Assembly (NCBI GenBank): GCA_021781535.1
Contig: JAJXWO010000028.1
Location: 1-52,584 of the forward strand
From: Deltaproteobacteria bacterium
Lineage (GTDB): Bacteria > Desulfobacterota > Desulfuromonadia > Geobacterales > Pseudopelobacteraceae
DNA length: 52,584 nucleotides
Reading direction: 5' to 3'
Shown: piece after piece, positions 43,771 to 52,584 of the stretch
How positions within the stretch are numbered: position 1 is the first letter of the stretch
Layout: every line of letters starts with the position of its first letter
Program-made: the position numbers and the translations under genes
The notes under the pieces: model-generated
What the model saw: the letters and a program-made list of their open reading frames with translations, nothing else
Told to the model about the DNA's origin: nothing
Databases searched by the model: none

Positions 43771-46245
43771 ATGGTAAATGTTACGATAGATGATAAGCAG
43801 GTTACTGCGCCCAAGACTGCGACTATTTACGAAGCAGCCAAGCTGAACGGAATTAAAATCCCGATTCTGTGCCACGATAAAAAACTGAAACCATTCGGCG
43901 CATGTCGTATGTGTCTGGTTGAGGTGGAGCAGATGAAAGGGCGTCAGATTCCAGCGTGTACAACTCCGGTAACTGAGGGGATGATTATCCGCACATCCAC
44001 CCCGGATATTGTCAAAGCACGCAAAATGGTTCTTGAACTGCTGCTGCTCAACCACCCTCTTGATTGCCCGGTATGTGATAAATCAGGCGATTGTGACCTG
44101 CAAAACCTCACCTATGAATATAAAGTTAACACTAACCGTTTCAAGGATGAGAAATTTCACCATTCTATAGACTATAACAATCCTCTTATAGAACGAGACA
44201 TGAACCGTTGCGTATTGTGCGGCAAATGTGCTCGAATCTGTGATGAGATTGTAAGTTTTGGTGCCTTGACATTTATTGACCGTGGTATTGAAACAAAAAT
44301 AGGATGTGAATTTGATGATGCCTTGAATTGCGAATTCTGCGGTTCTTGTATTTCAGTATGCCCGGTTGGTTCATTGCTGGCACGACCTTTCAAGCATAAG
44401 GCTCGTTTCTGGGCTTTAACCAAACATACGTCAGTCTGTGGCTACTGCGGAACTGGTTGCAACTTGACCCTTGGCGTCAAAGATAACAAGGTTCTTACAA
44501 CAATTTATGATGAGAATCAGGGTTTTCACAAAGGTCAATTGTGCGTCCGTGGCCGCTTTGGCTACCAGTTTATCAATAGTGCCCAGCGTTTAACCACTCC
44601 TTTGGTGAGGAAGAACGGCAAATTAATGGAAGCAAGCTGGGATGAGGCTCTTGAACTTGTTGCAGGGCGCCTTAAAAACGGCACTTCTGTTGCTGCTCTC
44701 GCTACGCCCCGCCTCACAAATGAAGAGCTTGCCCTCTTTAAAACGTTGCTGTTGGAAAACGTTGGAACAAAGAACTTTGATCATTCTGCCGGTTTTGCTC
44801 ATTCTGCATTGACTGAAGGTTTTATGCGCAGTTTTGGTGAGAGCGCTTCATCAGCCAGCATTCTTGATATTCAAAAAAGTGATTTGCTTCTCATCATCAA
44901 AACTGACGCCTATGAAACACATCCGGTTGTTGGCTTTGAAGTAAATATGGCCGTTAAAAATAAAGGTGTGAAGCTGTCAATCATTTCTGACAAACGCGGC
45001 AAGCTTTCAAAACTTCCAGATGCAACAACGCTGGTCCATCGTCCCGGATGTGAAGTCGCCGTGCTGAATGCTATTGCCAAGACGATTATCGACGAGAAAC
45101 TTTCTGTCGACACTGCAGCGACAGTTCCGGGGTATGCAGAGTTAGTAAAGGCGTTGTCCGAGTTCAGTGCTGATGCTGTCGCTGCTCAGAGTGGCTTAAC
45201 TGCTGCTGATATTAAGAAGCTTGCTTCCGAATATGCTACTGCCGAGAAATCCCTGATTGTATTTCCGGTTGGCCAGGGGTATGCCGGACACAATGCCGAT
45301 TTAGCAAGCGCAGCTGCAAACCTTGCTATACTGACCGGTAAATACGGTAAAGAAGGGTGCGGAGTACTCTGCCTTTCCGAGAAAAACAACAGCCAGGGCG
45401 CTGTAGACATGGGCTTTTATGCTCAAGACGGCGGCTTGAATAGCCTGCAGATTCTTGATGCCTGTGTGAGTGGAAATGTCAAGACACTCTTTATTGCCGG
45501 AGAGGATCCTCTTACTTCCTACCCGGATCACACCAAAGTCAAGGCTGCGCTCGATGCTGTTGAATTTATGGTTGTATCAGAACTCTTTCTCACGGAAACC
45601 GCTGCTATGGCTGATGTTGTTCTTCCTGCCTGTTCGTTTGCCGAGAAGGAAGGTACCTTTACCAGCACCGATCGTCGAGTTCAGTATATAAAACCAGCAA
45701 TTCGCAAGAATGCTCAGACAAAAACTGATTATGAAATCTTTTCGGATTTGATAACCCGTCTTGGGGGCCAGTCTTCGGTGACACCTGCTGAAAAGTTTTC
45801 AGAAATTGCCGCACACACGCCGGGATATACTGGATTAAGCCATATAACACTCCGTAAGGACAGTGCTTTTGCAACAGCTGCAACAAAACCTGCCTTCGTT
45901 GTTCCCAATTCGACACCTTCTCCAGCCACAGAGAGCGGTAAACTCGCTCTTGTTACCGGTAGCGTGTTGTATCACAACGGTACGCTGTCACAGTACGGTG
46001 AAGGGCCGATGCATGTTTGCCCTGAAGGGTATCTTGAGCTGTCACGTGCGGATGCTTCCGTTTATAAAATCGCAGATAACGATCTCGTCACTGTTTCCTC
46101 AGCAGCCGGGAGCATGCAGCTAAAAGCTAAAGTTTCCTCACGTATGCCTGCTGGTGTCGTGTTTACCCCATATCATTTCAGTTCTGCTCCGATAAATTCA
46201 ATCTGGACCGGGGCACCCGTAACCATGGTTACGGTGGCAAAGTAA
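43771..46245 (+). CDS. nuoG: NADH-quinone oxidoreductase subunit G
   Basis: This 824-residue electron-relay subunit carries an N-terminal [2Fe-2S] cluster (Cys34, Cys45, Cys48, Cys63), the His-ligated cluster (His95, Cys99, Cys102, Cys108), and two [4Fe-4S] sets (Cys147-150-153-157 and Cys187-190-193-197). A further cluster motif is CGYCGTGC (from Cys223) with a later Cys in GQLCVRGRFG. A long molybdopterin-oxidoreductase-like region follows, ending in a complete molydop-binding domain. No formate dehydrogenase active-site Cys/Sec motif is seen, so it is a true NuoG. It follows nuoF by 42 bases. Confidence 0.96.
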   Translation: MVNVTIDDKQVTAPKTATIYEAAKLNGIKIPILCHDKKLKPFGACRMCLVEVEQMKGRQIPACTTPVTEGMIIRTSTPDIVKARKMVLELLLLNHPLDCPVCDKSGDCDLQNLTYEYKVNTNRFKDEKFHHSIDYNNPLIERDMNRCVLCGKCARICDEIVSFGALTFIDRGIETKIGCEFDDALNCEFCGSCISVCPVGSLLARPFKHKARFWALTKHTSVCGYCGTGCNLTLGVKDNKVLTTIYDENQGFHKGQLCVRGRFGYQFINSAQRLTTPLVRKNGKLMEASWDEALELVAGRLKNGTSVAALATPRLTNEELALFKTLLLENVGTKNFDHSAGFAHSALTEGFMRSFGESASSASILDIQKSDLLLIIKTDAYETHPVVGFEVNMAVKNKGVKLSIISDKRGKLSKLPDATTLVHRPGCEVAVLNAIAKTIIDEKLSVDTAATVPGYAELVKALSEFSADAVAAQSGLTAADIKKLASEYATAEKSLIVFPVGQGYAGHNADLASAAANLAILTGKYGKEGCGVLCLSEKNNSQGAVDMGFYAQDGGLNSLQILDACVSGNVKTLFIAGEDPLTSYPDHTKVKAALDAVEFMVVSELFLTETAAMADVVLPACSFAEKEGTFTSTDRRVQYIKPAIRKNAQTKTDYEIFSDLITRLGGQSSVTPAEKFSEIAAHTPGYTGLSHITLRKDSAFATAATKPAFVVPNSTPSPATESGKLALVTGSVLYHNGTLSQYGEGPMHVCPEGYLELSRADASVYKIADNDLVTVSSAAGSMQLKAKVSSRMPAGVVFTPYHFSSAPINSIWTGAPVTMVTVAK

Positions 46246-46306
46246 AACGTCATTTACACTAAGTAGCTGTAGTAACTAATTTATACTAGCAAGGAAAGAG
46301 GGACAG

Positions 46307-47371
46307 ATGGGAATCGAGATATTAGGACTGCCGATGATGTATTACATCGCCATGGTTGCCAAGGTCCTGGTGGCTTTTGTCTTTGTGCTGCTGACCGTGG
46401 CCTACGCTACGTACGCCGAGCGCAAAATTATCGGCCATATGCAGGTTCGATTGGGACCCATGCGCACGGGCTGGCACGGACTACTACAACCGATCGCCGA
46501 CGGCGTCAAGCTCTTCTTCAAAGAGGAGATCATACCTTCTCAGGCCAGTACATTTGCTTTTTTGGTGGCGCCGCTTATTGCTCTTATACCTGCTTTTATT
46601 ACCTTTGCCGTAATTCCTTTCGGGGGCGTCATTGAGGTGGCCGGTTACAAGATCCCATTACAGATCGCCGCTTACTATGATACGGCAGCAGGCCAAGTTT
46701 ATGATATTAACGTCGGAGTACTCTATATTCTGGCAATGTCATCACTGGGCGTCTATGGAATTGTGCTCGCAGGGTGGGCATCAAACAGCAAATACTCTTT
46801 GATGGGTGGTTTACGTGCCTCCGCACAGATGATTTCGTATGAACTGGCGGCAGGCTTGGCTATTATTTCTGTGTTCATGCTCTCCGGTACACTTTCCCTC
46901 AACAAAATTGTAGCACTCCAGTCTGGTTTTGGTGGCTTTGAGTGGTATCTCTTTAAACAACCTCTTGCTGCGTTCATGTTTTTTATCTGTTCTCTTGCCG
47001 AGATCAATCGTACGCCGTTTGATTTACCTGAGGCGGAAACTGAACTTGTATCTGGATTTTGCACTGAATACTCATCAATGAAATATGCAATGTTCTTCAT
47101 GGCAGAATATGCAAACATGGTAACGGTATGTGCGCTGACCGCTACACTGTTTCTCGGTGGCTGGAACGGACCGCTTACCGCCGCCTTCCCACTGCTTGGA
47201 CCTGTTTACTTCATTGCAAAAGTATACTTTTTAATGTTTGTCTGCATGTGGATCCGTGCAACACTTCCACGCTACCGGTATGATCAATTAATGCATCTTG
47301 GCTGGAAGGTCTTTATTCCAGTAGCACTTGTAAACATAGTAGTTACAGGAATCATCGGCTATTTTGTTTGA
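46307..47371 (+). CDS. nuoH: NADH-quinone oxidoreductase subunit H
   Basis: The 354-residue membrane subunit has about eight helices and closes the quinone tunnel. Conserved stretches are AERKIIGHMQVRLGP (about residues 37-51), GLLQPIADGVKLFFKEE (about 59-75), EINRTPFDLPEAE and the C-terminal RYRYDQLMHLGWK. GAGGG precedes the ATG. It is the first membrane-arm gene after the NADH module. Confidence 0.96.
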   Translation: MGIEILGLPMMYYIAMVAKVLVAFVFVLLTVAYATYAERKIIGHMQVRLGPMRTGWHGLLQPIADGVKLFFKEEIIPSQASTFAFLVAPLIALIPAFITFAVIPFGGVIEVAGYKIPLQIAAYYDTAAGQVYDINVGVLYILAMSSLGVYGIVLAGWASNSKYSLMGGLRASAQMISYELAAGLAIISVFMLSGTLSLNKIVALQSGFGGFEWYLFKQPLAAFMFFICSLAEINRTPFDLPEAETELVSGFCTEYSSMKYAMFFMAEYANMVTVCALTATLFLGGWNGPLTAAFPLLGPVYFIAKVYFLMFVCMWIRATLPRYRYDQLMHLGWKVFIPVALVNIVVTGIIGYFV

Positions 47372-47416
47372 TATCCGCTGAATGAATAACGTTATTCCAG
47401 AGACGAGGATGAATAT

Positions 47417-47818
47417 ATGAATCCGATTACACCGATTATAAACGGCATGAAAATTACGTTTAAGCACATGTTCATGAAGCCAGTTACGCTCCAGTATCCG
47501 ACTGAGCGACCCAAGGTATCACAGCGCTTTCGTGGTCTTCACGGCCTGAAAGTATCGCACAGCAAGGCAAAATGCGTTGCATGTTATCTGTGCCCGACAG
47601 TCTGCCCAGCAAAATGCATCACTGTTGAAGCTGCTGAAGATGCTAATCACGACAAATACGCCGCAGTATATGAAATTGACATGCTGCGCTGTATTTTCTG
47701 CGGTTACTGCGTTGAGGCGTGTCCGGTTGACGCTCTCAAGATGACCGGTGAATTCGAGTTGGCAAATTATCACCGTCAGGACTTTATCTACTCCAAAGAA
47801 CGTCTTTTAGAAAAGTAA
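47417..47818 (+). CDS. nuoI: NADH-quinone oxidoreductase subunit I
   Basis: This 133-residue ferredoxin-like subunit carries clusters N6a and N6b. Ligands are Cys53, Cys56, Cys59 and Cys63 (CVACYLCPTVCP) and Cys92, Cys95, Cys98 and Cys102 (CIFCGYCVEACP), each set's last Cys ligating the other cluster. The N-terminal amphipathic part contacts the membrane arm. nuoJ follows after 14 bases. Confidence 0.96.
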   Translation: MNPITPIINGMKITFKHMFMKPVTLQYPTERPKVSQRFRGLHGLKVSHSKAKCVACYLCPTVCPAKCITVEAAEDANHDKYAAVYEIDMLRCIFCGYCVEACPVDALKMTGEFELANYHRQDFIYSKERLLEK

Positions 47819-47832
47819 TAAAGGAGCAGTGC

Positions 47833-48336
47833 ATGGAAACCCTTTTTTTCCTGATCATTTCATTTGTAGCTATAATTTCGGCTATACTGGTGGTCACTTG
47901 CAAGAACCCGATTAATAGTGCCCTTTCGCTGATAATGACTTTTTTCTGTCTGGCTACCTACTATGTCATGCTTGATGCGCCGTTTATGGCTGCTGTTCAG
48001 GTGATGGTGTATGCCGGAGCAATCATGGTATTGATGGTGTTCACAATCATGCTGCTGAATATCCGGGTTGATGCTTCAAAAAAGCATTCGCATAAGATTG
48101 TTTTTAGCTCAATTATCGGCTTCTTTACATTTGTTAATCTTGCATATGTATTGTTCAAAAGTCGTGTTGCACTCCCAACAGGTCCTTACAGCGCAGATAT
48201 GATCAAACAAGTTGGTCATACAGAGCTGATCGGTAAAGAAATGTTTACAAACTTTCTCCTGCCGTTTGAAATCACTTCAATACTCCTGTTAGTTGCAATC
48301 GTCGGCGCGGTCATACTGGCTAAGAAAAAAATATAA
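47833..48336 (+). CDS. nuoJ: NADH-quinone oxidoreductase subunit J
   Basis: The 167-residue membrane subunit has five helices. The conserved second/third-helix region with [22 protein letters not shown] (about residues 56-77) includes the pi-bulge segment of the family. AGGAG precedes the ATG. Length and helix pattern are normal. Confidence 0.95.
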   Translation: METLFFLIISFVAIISAILVVTCKNPINSALSLIMTFFCLATYYVMLDAPFMAAVQVMVYAGAIMVLMVFTIMLLNIRVDASKKHSHKIVFSSIIGFFTFVNLAYVLFKSRVALPTGPYSADMIKQVGHTELIGKEMFTNFLLPFEITSILLLVAIVGAVILAKKKI

Positions 48337-48350
48337 GAGGGATCTATTTC

Positions 48351-48653
48351 ATGGAAAACCTGAACAGCTATCTCATCGTAAGCGCCGTACTCTTTTCAAT
48401 CGGCACAATTGGTGTCCTGACCCGCAAGAATGCAATTGTAATTTTCATGTGTATCGAGTTGATGCTTAATGCCGTCAACCTGACGTTTGTGGCTTTTTCC
48501 CGCTATCTCGGCAATCTTGACGGCCAGGTATTCGTTTTCTTCATCATGACCGTGGCCGCTGCTGAAGCTGCTGTTGGTCTCGCACTTTTCATTGCTTTCT
48601 TCAATAATAAAGATTCGATTGATGTCACCGACGCCAACTTGATGAAGTGGTAG
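48351..48653 (+). CDS. nuoK: NADH-quinone oxidoreductase subunit K
   Basis: This 100-residue subunit has three helices. The conserved buried glutamates are in [11 protein letters not shown] (Glu36) and in [11 protein letters not shown] (Glu72), both needed for proton transfer in E. coli NuoK. It starts 14 bases after nuoJ and is followed by a 55-base gap before nuoL. Confidence 0.96.
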   Translation: MENLNSYLIVSAVLFSIGTIGVLTRKNAIVIFMCIELMLNAVNLTFVAFSRYLGNLDGQVFVFFIMTVAAAEAAVGLALFIAFFNNKDSIDVTDANLMKW

Positions 48654-48708
48654 AACAGCAGTCCAACTTTTACGACAACGTTTAATGATTGCATAAAAGG
48701 AGTCTTAC

Positions 48709-50703
48709 ATGTTTGACAACGTATGGCTAATACCGCTCTTCCCACTCATCGGGTTCCTGATTAACGGACTCTTCGGGAAAAAGATCAAAAATGAGGCAAT
48801 AATCGGCGGCATAGGAACGCTGATGATCTTCCTCTCATTTTTAGTATCGTGCGGAATACTCATGCAGATGATCGGTCTACCACCGGAGCAAAGAGTATTT
48901 GAAAAGGTCGTTTTTCCATGGATCCACTCGGGTCACTTCAAAGCTGATATGGCTTTCCTCGTCGATCCGCTTTCAGTGGTCATGATCATGGTGGTAACGG
49001 GAGTAGGTTCGCTGATTCACCTCTATTCGATTGGTTATATGCATGGTGAAGAGGGCTTTTACCGATTTTTTGCCTATCTGAATCTGTTCTGCATGTCGAT
49101 GCTCCTGCTGGTGCTGGGCAGCAATATGCTGGTCATGTTTATTGGCTGGGAAGGTGTCGGTCTTTGTTCTTACCTTCTGATTGGATATTATTTCCATAAA
49201 AAATCAGCCGGTGACGCTGCTAAAAAAGCTTTTGTAATGAACCGCGTCGGCGACTTTGGATTTCTGATCGGTCTGTTTACACTCTACTGGTGGCTTGGCA
49301 GCAATCATAATATCTGGACTGTCAACTTCATGGAAATCAAAGCAGCGTCGCATCTGTTACCCTACGGTGGTGTTGTGACGGTTGCTACGCTCTGCTTTTT
49401 CCTTGGTGCTACCGGTAAATCTGCCCAGATTCCCCTTTTTACCTGGCTGCCCGACGCCATGGAAGGTCCGACACCTGTCTCTGCTCTCATTCATGCTGCT
49501 ACCATGGTTACAGCTGGTGTTTATATGATTGGCAGGATGAGTTTCGTCTTTATTAAGTCGCCCGATACCATGATGGTCATTGCAGTTGTCGGTGCCGCTA
49601 CGGCCCTCTTTGCCGCGACTATCGGCACGGCACAAAACGATATCAAGCGGGTTCTTGCCTACTCCACGGTATCGCAACTCGGCTACATGTTTCTGGCGAT
49701 GGGTGTCGGAGCATTCAGTGCCGGTATCTTCCATCTGATGACCCATGCCTTCTTTAAAGCGTGTCTGTTCCTTGGTTCCGGTTCGGTTATTCACTCAATG
49801 CATCATGCACTGCATAAAGTCCATTCTCATGACGATGCACAGGATATGCGCAACATGGGTGGCCTTCGCAAGGCAATGCCGATTACATTTATTACATTTC
49901 TGGTATCTACAATTGCTATCTCCGGTATCCCAGGCTTTTCTGGATTCTTTTCCAAGGATGAAATACTCTGGCAATCTTTTTCCAACCCCTACCACGGTAA
50001 TTTGAATATTGTACTATGGGGTATTGGAGCTGCAGCCGCTTGCCTTACCGCCTTCTACATGTTCCGACTCGTATTCATGACCTTTTTCGGTGAATGCCGG
50101 ATTAATCCTGGGGCCAAGAGTCATCTCCATGAGTCCCCTCTCGTTATCACAATACCTTTAATGGTTCTTGGTACACTCGCAGCATTTGGCGGGTATCTTG
50201 GTATGCCGAAACTCATGGGATTGCTGCCTAACTACTTCGAACACTGGTTGGACCCTGTATTTGAGCTGTCAACGGAATACGGCAGCACATATGCTCAGCA
50301 TGGTGGTCATTTAAGTCATGGGCTTGAATGGGGGCTGATGGGTTTGTCGGTTCTTATCGCAATCATCGGCATTGGCATCGCCTTTACCATGTACGTACAG
50401 AACACCAAACTTCCGGGTAAGTTTGTAGCCACCTTCCCGGCTCTGCACCGGGCTGTGTACAACAAATGGTATGTTGATGAACTGTATGATTATCTCTTTG
50501 TTAACCCATGCAAGGCTTTCGGCCAGTTTCTCTGGAAAGGTTTTGATGTCTTGATTGTTGACGGTGTTGTCAACGGTGTTGCCAATACCGTGATGGGTTT
50601 CAGCGGTATCTTCCGCTATCTCCAGTCAGGCTACATCTATAATTACGCATTTTCCATGGCGTTGGGTGTAGTTGTAATGCTTGGCTACTTCATTTTTAAA
50701 TAA
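48709..50703 (+). CDS. nuoL: NADH-quinone oxidoreductase subunit L
   Basis: This 664-residue antiporter-like subunit sits at the far end of the membrane arm and has the long lateral helix. Conserved elements are FIGWEGVGLCSYLLIGYY (with the key Glu), TGKSAQIPLFTWLPDAMEGPTPVSALIHAATMVTAGVY, and the Lys in DIKRVLAYSTVSQLGYM. HSMHHALHKVHSHDDAQDMRNMGGL is the usual His-rich loop. The gene is complete, with AAAGGAG before the ATG. Confidence 0.97.
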   Translation: MFDNVWLIPLFPLIGFLINGLFGKKIKNEAIIGGIGTLMIFLSFLVSCGILMQMIGLPPEQRVFEKVVFPWIHSGHFKADMAFLVDPLSVVMIMVVTGVGSLIHLYSIGYMHGEEGFYRFFAYLNLFCMSMLLLVLGSNMLVMFIGWEGVGLCSYLLIGYYFHKKSAGDAAKKAFVMNRVGDFGFLIGLFTLYWWLGSNHNIWTVNFMEIKAASHLLPYGGVVTVATLCFFLGATGKSAQIPLFTWLPDAMEGPTPVSALIHAATMVTAGVYMIGRMSFVFIKSPDTMMVIAVVGAATALFAATIGTAQNDIKRVLAYSTVSQLGYMFLAMGVGAFSAGIFHLMTHAFFKACLFLGSGSVIHSMHHALHKVHSHDDAQDMRNMGGLRKAMPITFITFLVSTIAISGIPGFSGFFSKDEILWQSFSNPYHGNLNIVLWGIGAAAACLTAFYMFRLVFMTFFGECRINPGAKSHLHESPLVITIPLMVLGTLAAFGGYLGMPKLMGLLPNYFEHWLDPVFELSTEYGSTYAQHGGHLSHGLEWGLMGLSVLIAIIGIGIAFTMYVQNTKLPGKFVATFPALHRAVYNKWYVDELYDYLFVNPCKAFGQFLWKGFDVLIVDGVVNGVANTVMGFSGIFRYLQSGYIYNYAFSMALGVVVMLGYFIFK

Positions 50704-50741
50704 CTAATTCTTAAGCACTTTGTATAAAGGAGCACGAATTC

Positions 50742-52397
50742 ATGAGTAACGTACTGAGCCTGACGACATTCCTGCCGATACTGGGTGTCCTGCTGCTGCT
50801 GTTTATCCCTAAAGACAGCAAAGGAGTACTCCGGAATGTCACCCTTGGGGTAACAATTGTGACATTCCTGGTGTCGCTGATCATACTGACAGGATTCCAG
50901 TCCAATGCTGAGTTTCAATTCACAGAAAATGTACCCTGGATTGCGGCCGGACCTTTCATTATGCGCTATAACATCGGCATTGACGGAATCAGCCTCTGGC
51001 TCGTTATCCTGACCACCTTTATTATGCCGATTGCAGTTCTTTCAACGTACACTGCCGTTGATGAGAAAGTTAAGGAGTACATGATCTGTCTCCTGTTGCT
51101 TGAAACCGGCATGCTGGGCGCATTTATCTCATTGGATCTGTTCCTCTTCTATATTTTTTGGGAAGTTATGCTGATTCCGATGTATTTCATGATCGGTATC
51201 TGGGGTGGCAAAAATAAACTTTATGCAGCAGTGAAGTTCTTTATCTACACCATGGTCGGGTCTCTCCTGATGCTGGTAGCTTTAATTTTCCTCTACTTTA
51301 AAGGAATGGAAGCCGGTATTACTGACTTTGGTCTGTTGAACTTCTTCAGTCTCAAGCTTGATATGGCAACGCAAATCTGGTTGTTCCTGGCATTTGCCTT
51401 CGCCTTTGCAATCAAGGTTCCGATGTTTCCACTGCATACGTGGTTACCCGATGCCCATACTGAAGCTCCAACAGCCGGTTCAGTTATTCTTGCTGCTGTA
51501 CTGTTGAAAATGGGTACCTACGGGTATGTGCGCTTTGCTATCCCGCTTTTTCCAGATGCGGCTCAGAAGTTTGCACCACTGATCGCAACCCTCGCGGTTA
51601 TCGGAATTATATACGCAGCACTTGTTGCCATGGTACAGGAAGACGTTAAGAAACTTGTCGCCTACTCATCTGTTGCCCACCTGGGATTTGTAATGCTTGG
51701 AATTTTTGCCTTCAATACAGAGGGTATAACCGGCGGGATGCTACAGATGATTAACCATGGTATTTCGACAGGCGCACTGTTTCTTATTGTCGGTTTTATA
51801 TACGAACGTCGCCATACCCGCCTTATTACAGATTTTGGCGGTTTATCGAAACAGATGCCGGTATTTGCGACAATATTTATGATCGTCACTTTTTCCTCGG
51901 TCGGTTTACCCGGAACGAATGGTTTCGTCGGCGAATTCCTTATCTTACTCGGCGCATTTGAAAGCCAGTTGCGCTGGTGGACGATTGTCGCTACGAGCGG
52001 TGTTATTCTCTCAGCGGTCTACATGCTGTGGGTCTTTCAGCGTGTTATGTTTGGCGAACTTGATAATCCTAAAAACCAGAAATTATCTGATCTGAATGTT
52101 CGAGAAGTAGCAATTATGGTTCCTCTTGTTGTGTTGATTTTCTTCATAGGTCTTTACCCGAAGCCTTTCATCGATAAAATGGAACCGGCAATCAACAAGC
52201 TTGTAGCACAGGTTCATGTTTCATCGGTCAATGCCCAGGCGATTCCTGATACCGAGATGCCTGCTGGTCATCCGGGAATGGAGCAAATGCCTGCCGGTCA
52301 CCCCGGTATGGATCAGTTGCCAGCCGGACATCCTGCTGTCGAGGTTCCATCGTCACCACCTGCAGAACCTGTTGTTAACCCACACGAAGCAAAATAA
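50742..52397 (+). CDS. nuoM: NADH-quinone oxidoreductase subunit M with a repeat tail
   Basis: The 551-residue antiporter-like subunit has about 14 helices. The key Glu is in FWEVMLIPMYFMIGIWGG, and conserved elements include KVPMFPLHTWLPDAHTEAPTAGSV, EDVKKLVAYSSVAHLGF and GLPGTNGFVGEFL. The normal subunit ends near residue 490. After it comes a polar tail of about 55 residues with three 10-residue repeats (MPAGHPGMEQ-type, residues 506-535) and a Pro-rich end with one more His. The tail is not part of the usual fold. GGAG precedes the ATG. Confidence 0.96.
   Translation: MSNVLSLTTFLPILGVLLLLFIPKDSKGVLRNVTLGVTIVTFLVSLIILTGFQSNAEFQFTENVPWIAAGPFIMRYNIGIDGISLWLVILTTFIMPIAVLSTYTAVDEKVKEYMICLLLLETGMLGAFISLDLFLFYIFWEVMLIPMYFMIGIWGGKNKLYAAVKFFIYTMVGSLLMLVALIFLYFKGMEAGITDFGLLNFFSLKLDMATQIWLFLAFAFAFAIKVPMFPLHTWLPDAHTEAPTAGSVILAAVLLKMGTYGYVRFAIPLFPDAAQKFAPLIATLAVIGIIYAALVAMVQEDVKKLVAYSSVAHLGFVMLGIFAFNTEGITGGMLQMINHGISTGALFLIVGFIYERRHTRLITDFGGLSKQMPVFATIFMIVTFSSVGLPGTNGFVGEFLILLGAFESQLRWWTIVATSGVILSAVYMLWVFQRVMFGELDNPKNQKLSDLNVREVAIMVPLVVLIFFIGLYPKPFIDKMEPAINKLVAQVHVSSVNAQAIPDTEMPAGHPGMEQMPAGHPGMDQLPAGHPAVEVPSSPPAEPVVNPHEAK
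52257..52346 (+). repeat. three 30-base repeats coding PAGHP units in nuoM
   Basis: Three in-frame units code MPAGHPGMEQ, MPAGHPGMDQ and LPAGHPAVEV. The codons differ at many third positions between units (for example CCT, CCT and CCA for the first Pro), while the PAGHP core is unchanged. The array is therefore not a fresh slippage product, and the protein sequence appears to have been kept. Confidence 0.8.
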
Positions 52398-52434
52398 ACA
52401 AATTACGAGTCAATCCGACCGGAGGATATTTTAG

Positions 52435-52584
52435 ATGGACATGATTTTAATTCCAGTCGTCAATATGACGCCGATTCTACCGGAGATATTTCTCTCCGTG
52501 CTGGCTATGGCTCTTCTGCTGATCAATGTATTTGTACCGGGTAAGCAGAAGTCATACCTTGCATACATCAGTTTTATCGGTATT
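52435..52584 (+). CDS. nuoN: NADH-quinone oxidoreductase subunit N (5' part)
   Basis: The ATG at 52435 has GGAGG 9 bases before it, and the frame stays open to the window edge (50 codons). The visible protein starts MDMILIPVVNMTPILPEIFL and continues with a hydrophobic helix and a basic turn (PGKQKSY), typical of the first helices of NuoN. Position right after nuoM, 37 bases from its stop, makes the call firm; the rest of the gene lies outside. Confidence 0.9.
   Translation, partial: MDMILIPVVNMTPILPEIFLSVLAMALLLINVFVPGKQKSYLAYISFIGI

Noticed and set aside
1..52584. CRISPR arrays, insertion sequences, prophage or defence systems
   Set aside because: No regularly spaced repeats, transposase or integrase frames, or defence-family proteins are seen anywhere in the window.

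Overview
The window looks like a chromosomal segment of a Geobacter-like delta-proteobacterium (Desulfuromonadia/Geobacteraceae). This rests on family content and on gene order as I remember it for that group: recA-pilT paralog-recX-alaS followed by arg genes, and F0 ATP synthase genes plus hemL divergent from a 14-gene nuo operon. It was not searched. The content is almost entirely housekeeping and core metabolism. I see no CRISPR array, prophage, insertion sequence or defence island. Base composition is moderate, and by eye the nuo genes are somewhat more AT-rich than the arg genes.

Layout. 1-115: 3' end of a 5S rRNA and its terminator, so an rRNA operon ends here. 575-1342: a seven-helix membrane protein of unknown function. 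1490-8950 (minus strand): a YheU-family protein, an AspT/YbjL-type exchanger gene interrupted by one in-frame TAG, a zinc-finger-less type IA topoisomerase, AcpH, a TANGO2/NRDE protein and a hybrid PAS histidine kinase. 8951-9735: a 785-base non-coding stretch with an unusual C-rich/G-rich strand bias, ending in the promoter of tRNA-Pro(CGG). 9935-14627: an MFS transporter, a DUF2062 membrane protein, MTA phosphorylase, and leuCD. 14813-18823: larB-larC-cinA-mutM. 18827-20005: a chemoreceptor without a sensor domain (minus strand).

20294-35406 is one long run of plus-strand genes: recA, a PilT-family ATPase, recX, alaS, argB, argD, argF, argG, a Nudix hydrolase, a nitrilase-fold protein, argH, an ExeA-like ATPase, a GspB-like protein and a lipoprotein. 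A bidirectional hairpin separates it from the minus-strand F0 genes (atpZ-atpI-atpB-atpE) and hemL. From a divergent promoter region at 38504-38738 the nuoA-N operon runs to the right edge, where nuoN is cut off.

How they work together. The nuo genes encode complete complex I with the NADH module (nuoEFG). It builds the ion gradient used by the ATP synthase whose F0 part is encoded next door; the F1 genes are not here. argBDFGH make arginine from N-acetylglutamate, except for steps encoded elsewhere. larB/larC make part of the nickel-pincer nucleotide cofactor, and cinA may supply its nicotinate-type precursor. Points most worth a second look are the interrupted exchanger, the Nudix/nitrilase pair inside the arg operon, the NuoF N-terminal domain lacking one iron-sulfur cysteine, the PAGHP repeat tail of NuoM, the sodium-type ligands in AtpE, and a four-unit 7-base repeat that runs into the nuoA ribosome binding site. 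I did not find a clearly new multi-gene system.
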